Source: Roseateles depolymerans
GTDB lineage: Bacteria; Pseudomonadota; Gammaproteobacteria; Burkholderiales; Burkholderiaceae_C
NCBI RefSeq assembly: GCF_003387155.1
Contig: NZ_QUMT01000002.1
Location: 625,694-689,693, forward strand
Direction: 5' to 3'
Length of the DNA stretch: 64,000 nt
Under the pieces are notes generated by a model. That model had not been told where the DNA came from and searched no databases. It saw only the letters and a program-made list of their open reading frames with translations. Numbering within the stretch: position 1 is the stretch's first letter; the number at the start of each line of letters is the position of its first letter. The translations under genes and the position numbers were made by a program. This document shows, in pieces, positions 16,667-24,403 of this stretch.

Positions 16667-16769
16667 GAAAGGACCGGGCCGGGGCCTGTTTGCTCCATGT
16701 CCCTCCTGTCCCGCTTCGCGGGCCATTCCTTCCTTGACTTCCGCAAACAGGCCCCGGCCCGGTCCTTTC
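16667..16769 (-). repeat. Long-stem inverted-repeat element, copy 1
   Basis: Perfect 27-bp inverted arms (16667-16693 and 16743-16769) flank a 49-nt core (16694-16742). Read on the minus strand the core starts GGAAGTCAAGGAAGGAATGG, then has a small hairpin CCCGC-GAA-GCGGG, then ACAGGAGGGACATGGA. The same core, with three substitutions, recurs at 18737-18785 between unrelated arms. Two of those substitutions are compensatory within the small hairpin. The element class is not recognised. Confidence 0.85.
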
Positions 16770-16776
16770 CAGCACG

Positions 16777-16981
16777 TTGACTGCGACGGACGTACCGGCG
16801 CGCTGCTCTATCGGTCGTTGACTGCGATCGGCCGCCCGGCTCGCTTCGTTCTAAGGGGTTCACTGCGACGGGCCGGCCAGCTCCCCGCTCTCTAGGTCTT
16901 TGGCTCCGACGGCTCTCCCGCATCTCTCTTCTCTCACGCGTTGCCGGCGACGGCCCTCCTGGTGCGAAGGTTCCAGGCTTG
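16777..16981. repeat. Degenerate 41-bp tandem array, 5 units
   Basis: Units begin at 16777, 16818, 16859, 16900 and 16941, exactly 41 bp apart. Each opens with a variant of TTGACTGCGACGG (TTGACTGCGATCG, TTCACTGCGACGG, TTGGCTCCGACGG, TTGCCGGCGACGG). The remaining 28 bp are looser but share a CCGGC...CGCTCTCTA-like pattern. 41 is not a multiple of three, so the array is not coding. It starts 8 bp after the inverted-repeat element. Confidence 0.75.
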
Positions 16982-17468
16982 CAGATCTTGCGAGTCAGCC
17001 ATCGGGCGTGATGGCGCCACGCTCCCCCAACCTCAACCCCATCAAGACTGCATTGTGGTTTGGGCCGCAGCCCTTGCCCTTGCCGTTGTCCTCGCCCTCA
17101 CCGGCACCCGCACCCGCACCCTCGCTGCCTCCATCGCCATTGGGCTCGTTATCGGCAACGTTCGGAGCGTTGAATGATGGTTTGTGTGGTGAGTCGCACT
17201 GGGTTTTGGAGGGGAGTGCGGGAATCCGCACTCGGCGTTTTGCCCCGATGTGGTCGGGGTTTGCACAGGATGGGGGCTTGCGTGCACGGGCGTCGAGCAT
17301 GCGTGAAATGCCCATTGGGGAATGCCCAGGTGAACGGGGCGCGACAACGTCGTTGGCACGAGTGGGTTCACAGCATTTTCACTATGGCTCCCAGAGGGGA
17401 AAGGGAGTATGTTCCAGCGCGTTGAGAACTCAACGTCATTCCACATATCCCGAGTCGGAGGTTCTTAG

Positions 17469-18608
17469 ATGCAAACCAAGCTGAATGTGATCGTGGGCGC
17501 TATCGCCATGACCCTGAGCGGTGTCGCCATGTCGCAGGAAGTGGTGAAGATCGGCCACGTGGGCCCGACCAGCGGCGGCATTGCCCACCTGGGCAAGGAC
17601 AACGAGCTGGGCGCACGCATGGCCATTGATGAGCTCAATGCCAAAGGCGTGACCATCGGCGGCAAGAAGGTGAAGTTCGAGCTGCTGGCTGAAGACGATG
17701 CTGGCGATCCGAAGCAGGGCACGGCCGCTGCTCAGAAGCTGGTGGACTCGAAGGTCAACGGCGTCGTGGGCCACCTGAACTCCGGCACCACCATCCCGGC
17801 CTCGAAGATCTACAGCGACGCGGGCATTCCGCAGATCTCGCCGTCGGCCACCAACCCCAAGTACACCCGCAACGGCTACAAGACGGCTTTCCGCGTCGTG
17901 GCTGACGACGTGCATCTGGGTGGCACGCTGGGCAAGTACGCCGTGACCACGGTCAAGGGCAAGTCCATCGCCGTCATCGACGACCGCACCGCTTACGGCC
18001 AAGGCGTGGCGGACGAGTTCGAAAAGGGCGTGAAGGCTGCTGGCGGCAAGGTCGTCGGTCGCGAATTCACGAACGACAAGGCTACGGACTTCACCGCCAT
18101 CCTGACCTCCCTGAAGGGCAAGAAGCCCGACGTGGTGTTCTTCGGTGGCATGGACGCCGTTGCCGGCCCGATGCTGCGCCAGATGAAGCAACTGGGCATC
18201 GAAGCCAAGTTCATGGGCGGTGACGGCATCTGCACGGCTGAGCTGCCGAAGCTGTCCGCCGGCACCATGGCCGACAACCAAGTTGTCTGCGCTGAGGCTG
18301 GTGGCGTGGAAGGCGAAAGCAAGAAGTCGCTGGATGCCTTCAAGTCCAAGTTCAAGGAAAAGTACAAAGTTGACGTCCAGATCTACGCTCCTTACGTCTA
18401 TGACGCTGTGAACGTGATGGTGGCCGCCATGGTCAAGGCCGGTTCTGCCGAGCCGGCCAAGTACCTGCCGGTGCTGGCCAAGACCGAAGGCTACAAGGGC
18501 GTGACGGGCACCATCGCCTTCGACGACAAGGGCGACATCAAGAACGGCGCTCTGACCCTGTACACCTACAAGGGTGGCAACCGCGAGCAGCTGGCCGTCG
18601 TCCGCTGA
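17469..18608 (+). CDS. Branched-chain amino acid ABC transporter substrate-binding protein
   Basis: This encodes a 379-residue periplasmic binding protein of the Leu/Ile/Val family. A signal peptide of about 22 residues ends near GVAMSQE. The mature start VVKIGHVGPTSGGIAHLGKDNELGARMAIDELN is the family signature. GGAGG lies 7 bp before the ATG. It collects hydrophobic amino acids for a LivHMGF-type importer; no permease or ATPase gene lies nearby, so the partner is elsewhere. Codons are strongly biased and a near-ideal terminator follows, both suggesting high expression. Confidence 0.9.
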   Translation: MQTKLNVIVGAIAMTLSGVAMSQEVVKIGHVGPTSGGIAHLGKDNELGARMAIDELNAKGVTIGGKKVKFELLAEDDAGDPKQGTAAAQKLVDSKVNGVVGHLNSGTTIPASKIYSDAGIPQISPSATNPKYTRNGYKTAFRVVADDVHLGGTLGKYAVTTVKGKSIAVIDDRTAYGQGVADEFEKGVKAAGGKVVGREFTNDKATDFTAILTSLKGKKPDVVFFGGMDAVAGPMLRQMKQLGIEAKFMGGDGICTAELPKLSAGTMADNQVVCAEAGGVEGESKKSLDAFKSKFKEKYKVDVQIYAPYVYDAVNVMVAAMVKAGSAEPAKYLPVLAKTEGYKGVTGTIAFDDKGDIKNGALTLYTYKGGNREQLAVVR

Positions 18609-18627
18609 TCCCGCTCCGCCAACCAAG

Positions 18628-18655
18628 AACGCCACCTTCGGGTGGCGTTTTTTTT
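18628..18655 (+). terminator. Rho-independent terminator
   Basis: A perfect 9-bp stem AACGCCACC / GGTGGCGTT with a TTCG tetraloop runs into a tract of eight T. It begins 20 bp after the binding-protein stop codon and is a near-ideal intrinsic terminator. Confidence 0.95.
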
Positions 18656-18714
18656 CGCCCCGCGCAACCGCGCGCAGGGGAGGGCAGCGCAGGCAGCGAG
18701 TGTGACGAGAGGGG

Positions 18715-18807
18715 CATGAGCCCGGGGGGTATTGACGGAAGTCAAGGAAGGAATGGCTCGCGGAGCGAGACAGGAGGGACATGGAGTCAATACCCCCCGG
18801 GCTCATG
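18715..18807 (+). repeat. Long-stem inverted-repeat element, copy 2
   Basis: Perfect 22-bp arms (18715-18736 and 18786-18807) flank a 49-nt core (18737-18785) that matches copy 1 at 46 of 49 positions. The small internal hairpin is CTCGC-GGA-GCGAG, against CCCGC-GAA-GCGGG in copy 1, a compensated C-G to T-A pair change. The arm sequences are unrelated to those of copy 1. The orientation is opposite to copy 1. Confidence 0.85.
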
Positions 18808-19294
18808 GCCCGCATGCTCGGTCCGTCGCATGCTGTGCAAACTCGGTCCCCCGCATGCTCCGCCCGCCAGGTCCACCGAATCCACCCCCACACCCGCGCA
18901 AAAGCAATCCCCCCAACCCGACACCACGTGTCCCCCGAACACGGGGTCATCCCCCCCACTCGCGTGCATTCCCGCACGTGGCACCCCCAAAGCATTCAGT
19001 CAGGGGGTTTGCGCCCCTGCGCCCCTGCCGACAATGGCGCCGTCATGTTGCGAAAAGGGCATTTCGGGCACCTGAACGCGATGGACATCCGTGGTGGATT
19101 TCTCTCTGAGCACCAACGGCCCCGCTCCCCTGCAAACGGGGGGCTTTCAAGGCCTCAGGTGGGAGGCATGATCCGCCCGCATCAAACGTTGCCAAATGTA
19201 TCTTTTGACAGCGTGCAAAGCGGGCGGACGCAGGGGAAAGCCAGGCGGTCGATCCAGCATCCAAGAGATGCCTTGACCTGCTGTGGGGACTGGC

Positions 19295-20674
19295 ATGATT
19301 CGAATTTTTAATCACTACCTCCATCGTCGCACCCTGATCCAGGTGTGCTTCGACCTGGGGCTCATCGTGGCGGCCGTCTTCGCTGTGGCACTCAGCCAGA
19401 GCAGCAACGAACACATGGTCACCTTCGCCGCGTCCTATGGGATCTCCCTGGCCGGTGGCATGTTTGTCATCAATTCCGCCTCCGGCCTCTACCAGCAGTC
19501 CCACAAGCGCTCGCTCACCCAGTCCTGCGCCCGTGCACTCTTCGCGCTGCTCATCGGCCTACCGCTCGCCTACGGCCTGTTCAGCCTGATGCCGGCCACC
19601 GCCTCCCACCGCGAACTCATCACCACCACCGCCATGCTGGCCGTCGGCATGGTCATGATCCACCGCGTGTATGCCGCCCACGCCGGCGCCCAGTCCAGCG
19701 GTCGCACCAAGATTTTGATCTTCGGCAGCGGCGCCGCCGCCCTGGCCGTCAGCAACAGCCTGCGCGCCGCCGACCCGCATGCCCAGATCGTCGGCTTCCT
19801 GCCTGGCCCCAATGAGGTGGACCCGCTGGTGCCGCCCCATGAACTGATCACCTCCGACGAATCCCTCACCGAGGCCGCCCTGCGCCTGGGCGTGGACGAA
19901 ATCGTCGTCGCCCTGTCCGAGCGCCGCGGTGGCAGCATGCCGCTGCGCCAGCTGCTGGACTGCAAGCTCTACGGCATCCGCGTCGTGGACCTGGCCACCT
20001 ACTTCGAAAAGACCCTGGCCCAGATCAAGATCAGCCACGTCCACGCCGGCTGGCTCATCTTCGGCGACGGCTTCAACCAGGGCATGCTGCGCAGCGCCGT
20101 CAAGCGCGTCTTCGACCTGGTCTCCTCGTTCGTGCTGCTGATCACCACCATGCCGGTGATGCTGGTCACCGCCGTGCTCATCAAGCTCGAATCGCCCGGC
20201 CCGGTGTTCTACACCCAGGAGCGCGTCGGTCTGAACGGCCGCACCTTCAAGGTCATCAAGTTCCGCAGCATGCGCCAGGACGCCGAAAAAGACGGCCGGC
20301 CGCAATGGGCCTCCAAGAACGACAGCCGCGTCACCCGCATCGGCAACATCATCCGCAAGGTGCGCATCGACGAGCTGCCGCAGCTCTTCAACGTCCTGCG
20401 CGGCGAAATGAGCATGGTCGGCCCCCGGCCCGAGCGTCCCTTCTTCGTCGATGAGCTGGTCGCCAACATTCCCTACTACGCCGTGCGCCACAGCGTGAAG
20501 CCCGGCGTCACCGGCTGGGCCCAGGTCCGTTACGAATACGGCTCCACTATCGAGGATTCGCTGGAAAAGCTGCAGTACGACCTCTACTACGTCAAGAATC
20601 ACACCCTGTTCCTGGACCTCCTGATCATGCTGGAGACCGTGGCCGTGGTGCTGACCGGCCGGGGCGCCCGCTGA
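19295..20674 (+). CDS. EpsB-type sugar transferase, PEP-CTERM-associated
   Basis: This encodes a 459-residue inner-membrane phosphoglycosyl transferase that starts polysaccharide synthesis by moving a sugar phosphate onto undecaprenyl phosphate. The N-terminal third has several membrane segments. The middle is a nucleotide-binding-like domain (TKILIFGSGAAALAVSNSL). The C-terminal catalytic region carries KRVFDLVSSF, SPGPVFYTQERVGLNG, FKVIKFRSMR, and the DELPQLFNVLRGEMSMVGPRPERP signature. It matches the variety found with PEP-CTERM/exosortase loci (TIGR03013-like). The start is MIRIF after GTGGGGAC. prsK follows, supporting the assignment. Confidence 0.88.
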   Translation: MIRIFNHYLHRRTLIQVCFDLGLIVAAVFAVALSQSSNEHMVTFAASYGISLAGGMFVINSASGLYQQSHKRSLTQSCARALFALLIGLPLAYGLFSLMPATASHRELITTTAMLAVGMVMIHRVYAAHAGAQSSGRTKILIFGSGAAALAVSNSLRAADPHAQIVGFLPGPNEVDPLVPPHELITSDESLTEAALRLGVDEIVVALSERRGGSMPLRQLLDCKLYGIRVVDLATYFEKTLAQIKISHVHAGWLIFGDGFNQGMLRSAVKRVFDLVSSFVLLITTMPVMLVTAVLIKLESPGPVFYTQERVGLNGRTFKVIKFRSMRQDAEKDGRPQWASKNDSRVTRIGNIIRKVRIDELPQLFNVLRGEMSMVGPRPERPFFVDELVANIPYYAVRHSVKPGVTGWAQVRYEYGSTIEDSLEKLQYDLYYVKNHTLFLDLLIMLETVAVVLTGRGAR

Positions 20675-20747
20675 ACGCCCCTGCGGTGTCCCCGCGGACG
20701 TCGCGAGTGACCCACGCCTTCGTCGGTCCCGCGGCACGCCGTGCGCG

Positions 20748-22916
20748 ATGCTGAGCGATCTGTCTTCTCCCTCCCTCCTGGCAGCAGCCTCCGGCCTGCT
20801 GTGCCTGCTGGCGCACCTGGCGCTGGCGGTGGTCGTCTGGCCGCAAATCCAGCGTCAGCCCCGCCGCGCCCTGCGCCTGCAGGCCGCCTTGCTGCTCACC
20901 GCCGTCTGGGCCGCCCTGGACACCGTCGAGGCCCTGGGCTGGGTCTCCGGACGCGGCCCCCTGACCCAACTCGCCTTGCCCGTCGCAGACGCCCTGCGGT
21001 ACGGCGCCTGGTTCGCCTTCATCCTGGCCCTGGTGGAACTGCCGCCCCAGCCGGACGGGCGGCGCGCCTCCGGTGTGCCAGGCTCGCTCCAGGTCCTGGC
21101 CTGGTCCTGCGTCGTCATCGCGGCCGTGCTGCCGATGTGGCGCCTCTGGGGCGACACCCCGGTCCTGCTGATGCAGCGCCCCATGGCCCTGGCCTCGCTC
21201 GGCCTGGGCGTGCTGGGCCTGGTGCTGCTGGAGCAGATGCTGCGCAACATCGACCGCGATGCCCGCTGGAATGCCAAACCGGTCTGCCTGGGCCTGGGCG
21301 CGGTGTTTGTGTTCGACGTCTTTGTCTTCTCCCAGGCGTCGCTCTTCCAGCAGTTCGACGGCGACGCCCTGAGCGTCCGCGCCCTGGTCCACAGCATGGC
21401 CGTGCCGCTGCTGTGGCTGGCCAGCCGCCGGCACCGCAAATGGCTGGACAAGCTGCACGTCTCCCGCGCCGCCGCCTTCCAGTCGCTGACGCTGCTCATC
21501 GTGGGTGTCTACCTGCTGGTGGTCTCGGGCCTGGGCTACTACGTCCGCTACACCGGCGGCGAATGGGGCAGGGCGCTGCAGCAGGTGCTGCTGGCCGTGG
21601 GCGTGCTGGCGCTGCTGCTGATGGCCCTGTCCGGATCGATGCGGGCCAAGCTGCGGGTCTACATCAGCAAGAATTTCTTCAGCTACCGCTACGACTATCG
21701 GCAGGAGTGGCTGCGCTTCACCGGCATGCTGTCGGCCAGCGCCTCGCCAGCGCAGCTGGGAGAGTCGGTCATCCACGGCATGGCCAACCTGGTGGAAGGC
21801 CCGTCCGGTGCACTCTGGCTGCGCCGCGGCCCCGCCGCCGAGGACTTCGTGCAGACCGCCCGCTGGAACCTGCAGGAACATCGCGACAGCCTGGTGCCCG
21901 ACGAGGCCCTGCTGCGCTGGTTGCAGTCACGCGCCTGGATCATCGACATCCCGGAATGGCGCCAGCATCCGGAGGTCTATGAGCAGGTGGCGCTGCCCCC
22001 TGCCTTGGCCGACGACGAACGCCACTGGCTGATCGTGCCGTTGATTCAGGCCGGCGGCCTGATCGGCTGGGTGGTGCTGGGCCAGCCCCGCACCCCGCTG
22101 GAGCTGAACTGGGAAGTGCGCGACCTGCTGCGCACCGCCGCCCAGCAGGCCGCCAGCTACCTGGCGCAGATGCAGGCCACCGAAGCGCTGCTGGAGGCGC
22201 GCAAGTTCGAGGCCTTCAACCGCATGTCGGCCTTCGTGGTGCATGACCTGAAGAACATCATCACCCAGCTGTCGCTGATGATGAAAAACGCCAAGCGGCT
22301 GCGCGACAACCCCGAGTTCCAGCAGGACATGCTGGACACCGTCGAGAACTCGCTGGAGAAGATGCGCCAGCTCATGCTGCAGCTGCGCGAAGGCGACAAG
22401 CCGCATCACGGCAGCACCGGCGGCGTGGCGCTGGCCCCCATCGCCCGGCGGCTGGCGGCATCGGCCGTCTCCAAGGGCCGCGCCCTGGAGCTGGACCTGC
22501 GGGACGAGGTCAGCGCCCGCGGCCATGAAGAACGCATCGAACGCGTCCTCGGCCATGTGGTCCAGAACGCGCTGGATGCCACCCCGATTGAGGGGAGGGT
22601 TTTACTGCGCTTACAACGCATCGGCAGCCATGCCCAGGTGGAAGTGGAGGATACTGGTTGCGGCATGACGCAGGAGTTCATGGACCAGCGCCTCTTCAAG
22701 CCCTTCCAGACCACCAAGAGCGCTGGCATGGGCATCGGGGCCTACGAGAGCTACCAGTACCTGCAGGAACTTGGAGGAAAGATCAACGTGGAGAGCGCCC
22801 CCGGCCGTGGTACGCAGGTCAAGATCCTGCTGCCGCTGTTCTTTGCCGATGCCGAGCCCGTGCGCCGCCATGGCGAGCCGGATGCCGGTCGTGACGCAAC
22901 GGTCACGCGTCCGTGA
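20748..22916 (+). CDS. prsK: XrtA/PEP-CTERM system histidine kinase PrsK
   Basis: This encodes a 722-residue membrane histidine kinase. Eight or so hydrophobic segments cover the first 300 residues. A GAF-like domain follows (FTGMLSASASPAQLGESVIHGMANLVEGPSGALW). The dimerisation/phosphoacceptor helix has FVVHDLKNIITQLSLM with His499. The ATPase domain shows VLGHVVQNALDATP, VEDTGCGM and GMGIGAYES. The unusual membrane-plus-GAF layout and the position before prsR and prsT identify it as PrsK, which is thought to control exopolysaccharide and PEP-CTERM protein genes through PrsR. Confidence 0.9.
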   Translation: MLSDLSSPSLLAAASGLLCLLAHLALAVVVWPQIQRQPRRALRLQAALLLTAVWAALDTVEALGWVSGRGPLTQLALPVADALRYGAWFAFILALVELPPQPDGRRASGVPGSLQVLAWSCVVIAAVLPMWRLWGDTPVLLMQRPMALASLGLGVLGLVLLEQMLRNIDRDARWNAKPVCLGLGAVFVFDVFVFSQASLFQQFDGDALSVRALVHSMAVPLLWLASRRHRKWLDKLHVSRAAAFQSLTLLIVGVYLLVVSGLGYYVRYTGGEWGRALQQVLLAVGVLALLLMALSGSMRAKLRVYISKNFFSYRYDYRQEWLRFTGMLSASASPAQLGESVIHGMANLVEGPSGALWLRRGPAAEDFVQTARWNLQEHRDSLVPDEALLRWLQSRAWIIDIPEWRQHPEVYEQVALPPALADDERHWLIVPLIQAGGLIGWVVLGQPRTPLELNWEVRDLLRTAAQQAASYLAQMQATEALLEARKFEAFNRMSAFVVHDLKNIITQLSLMMKNAKRLRDNPEFQQDMLDTVENSLEKMRQLMLQLREGDKPHHGSTGGVALAPIARRLAASAVSKGRALELDLRDEVSARGHEERIERVLGHVVQNALDATPIEGRVLLRLQRIGSHAQVEVEDTGCGMTQEFMDQRLFKPFQTTKSAGMGIGAYESYQYLQELGGKINVESAPGRGTQVKILLPLFFADAEPVRRHGEPDAGRDATVTRP

Positions 22917-22959
22917 CGCGGACGTCGTGCGCCCGCGTTTGATCCGCCCGCGATCCCAG

Positions 22960-22991
22960 TGCCCCCGTAGTGCCCCGTAATGCCACCGTAA
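22960..22991. repeat. Three imperfect 10-11 bp direct repeats before prsR
   Basis: TGCCCCCGTAG, TGCCCCGTAA and TGCCACCGTAA lie end to end in the prsK-prsR gap. The third ends 7 bp before the prsR start. This is probably a slippage product; an operator role is possible but not shown. Confidence 0.5.
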
Positions 22992-22998
22992 GAGCCCG

Positions 22999-24360
22999 AT
23001 GAGCGCCCAGCCTCCCTCCCTGCTGATCGTCGAGGACGATCTGGCCCTGCAGAAGCAGCTGAAGTGGTCGATGGACCGTTTTGAATCCGTCACCGCGGAC
23101 GATGTCGCCAGCGCGGTGCTGCAATTCCGTCGCCACAAGCCGGCCGTGGTCACCATGGACCTGGGCCTGCCGCCCGACCAGGACTCGGTCTCCGAAGGGT
23201 TCCGGCTTCTGGAAAAGCTCATCGAGCTGGAGCCGACCACCAAGGTCATCGTGCTGACCGGCCAGAACGACCAGAACAATGCCCTGCGCGCCATCCGCAT
23301 GGGGGCCTACGATTTCCTGGCCAAGCCGGTCGACCCGGATGTGCTGGTGCTGACCGTCGAGCGCGCCATGCGCCTGCACGAGTTGCAGCAGGAGAACCAG
23401 CGCCTGCTGACGCAGCAGGAGGGCGAACCCACCGGCAAGCTGCTGACGCGCGATGCGCAGATGCAGCGCCTGTGCCGCACGATCGAGCGGGTGTCGGCCA
23501 GTGACGCCACCGTGCTGCTGCTGGGCGAATCGGGCACCGGCAAGGAACTGCTGGCCCAGGCCCTGCACGATGCCTCGCGCCGCAAGGGCCGGTTCGTGGC
23601 CATCAATTGCGCCGCCATTCCCGAAGCGCTGCTGGAAAGCGAGCTCTTCGGCTACGAGCGCGGCGCCTTCACCGGCGCCACCAAGACAACGGTGGGTAAG
23701 ATCGAAACGGCCCACGGCGGCACGCTGATGCTCGACGAAATCGGCGACCTGCCGATGTCGCTGCAGGCCAAGCTGCTGCGCTTCCTGCAGGAGCGCAACA
23801 TCGAGCGCCTGGGCGGCCGGCAGGAGATTGCGGTGGACGTGCGCATCGTCGGCGCCACCCATCAGGACCTGAAGGCCCAGATCGAGCAGGGCCTGTTCCG
23901 CGAAGACCTGTACTACCGCCTGGCCGAGATCGTCGTCGACATCCCGCCGCTGCGTGACCGGGCCGGAGATGCGGTGCTGCTGGCCCATGCCTTCCTGCGC
24001 CGCTTCTCATCCGAGCAGCGCCGGCCCATCCTGCGCCTGACGGACGAGGCCATCCGGGCCGTTGAAGCCCACCGCTGGCCCGGCAACGTGCGCGAATTGC
24101 AAAACATGATGAAGCGCGCCTCCATCATGGCCGACGGCGACCGCATCACCGCCGAGGACCTGGGCCTGGCCGTGCCGGACGCACCGGCGGCCGACGACAC
24201 CGAACTGGACCTGCGCACCGTGCGCGAGCGGGCCGAGCGCCAGGCCGTGGTCGCGGCGCTGTCCCGAACCGATAACAACATCGCCAAGGCGGCCGATCTG
24301 CTGGGAGTCAGCCGGCCGACCTTGTACGACCTGATGGCCAAGCTGGGACTGAAGACCTGA
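22999..24360 (+). CDS. prsR: PEP-CTERM system response regulator PrsR (sigma-54 activator)
   Basis: This encodes a 453-residue NtrC-type regulator. The receiver domain has the phosphoacceptor Asp54 in TMDLGLP. The AAA+ domain has the Walker A GESGTGKE at about residue 176 and the sigma-54 contact loop GAFTGA at about residue 222. The Fis-type helix-turn-helix ends the protein ([26 protein letters not shown]). It is expected to be phosphorylated by PrsK and to activate sigma-54 promoters of exopolysaccharide and PEP-CTERM genes. No convincing -24/-12 site was found by eye before the local genes. Confidence 0.93.
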   Translation: MSAQPPSLLIVEDDLALQKQLKWSMDRFESVTADDVASAVLQFRRHKPAVVTMDLGLPPDQDSVSEGFRLLEKLIELEPTTKVIVLTGQNDQNNALRAIRMGAYDFLAKPVDPDVLVLTVERAMRLHELQQENQRLLTQQEGEPTGKLLTRDAQMQRLCRTIERVSASDATVLLLGESGTGKELLAQALHDASRRKGRFVAINCAAIPEALLESELFGYERGAFTGATKTTVGKIETAHGGTLMLDEIGDLPMSLQAKLLRFLQERNIERLGGRQEIAVDVRIVGATHQDLKAQIEQGLFREDLYYRLAEIVVDIPPLRDRAGDAVLLAHAFLRRFSSEQRRPILRLTDEAIRAVEAHRWPGNVRELQNMMKRASIMADGDRITAEDLGLAVPDAPAADDTELDLRTVRERAERQAVVAALSRTDNNIAKAADLLGVSRPTLYDLMAKLGLKT

Positions 24361-24403
24361 GCCGCGGCCCCTTTGCAGACGAGAGCATCCGAGAGAGACA
24401 AGC

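Larger units (their letters stand above)
16646..17468. other. 823-bp non-coding region with a hairpin element and a 41-bp tandem array
   Basis: No gene is convincingly supported here. It carries the inverted-repeat element (16667-16769), the 41-bp array (16777-16981), then an unassigned stretch. Short plus-strand frames exist, one with a hydrophobic segment (CIVVWAAALALAVVLALTG, within 16941-17177), and a Gly/Glu/Asp-rich minus-strand frame covers 16995-17315. None has a clear ribosome site or family, and they overlap one another. The last 100 bp include the leader of the following binding-protein gene. Confidence 0.6.
18609..19294. other. 686-bp intergenic region
   Basis: This contains the terminator of the binding-protein gene, the second inverted-repeat element, three GCATGC palindromes (18812, 18828, 18853), a long C-rich tract, and presumably the promoter of the polysaccharide locus. 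A TTGACA hexamer lies at 19205-19210 but no matching -10 was found. No open frame here looks like a gene. Confidence 0.6.

Noticed and set aside
16697-16744. Conserved peptide MSLLSRFAGHSFLDFR encoded by the core of the inverted-repeat element
   Set aside because: The two copies differ by two amino-acid replacements that preserve the hairpin pairing instead of the peptide, so RNA or DNA structure, not coding, explains the conservation.
16777-16981. Possible CRISPR array (regular repeat spacing)
   Set aside because: The conserved part is only about 13 bp and imperfect, the intervening parts resemble each other, and no cas genes are present. It is a degenerate tandem repeat.
16900-17484. A 194-residue open frame overlapping the 41-bp array and binding-protein leader
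   Set aside because: It is Pro/Ser/Arg-rich low-complexity sequence crossing a non-coding repeat and the ribosome site of the next gene, with no family resemblance.
19160-19294. Sigma-54 promoter for the EpsB-type gene, expected from PrsR
   Set aside because: The best GG...GC pair near 19155-19175 has the wrong spacing, so no -24/-12 site can be claimed.
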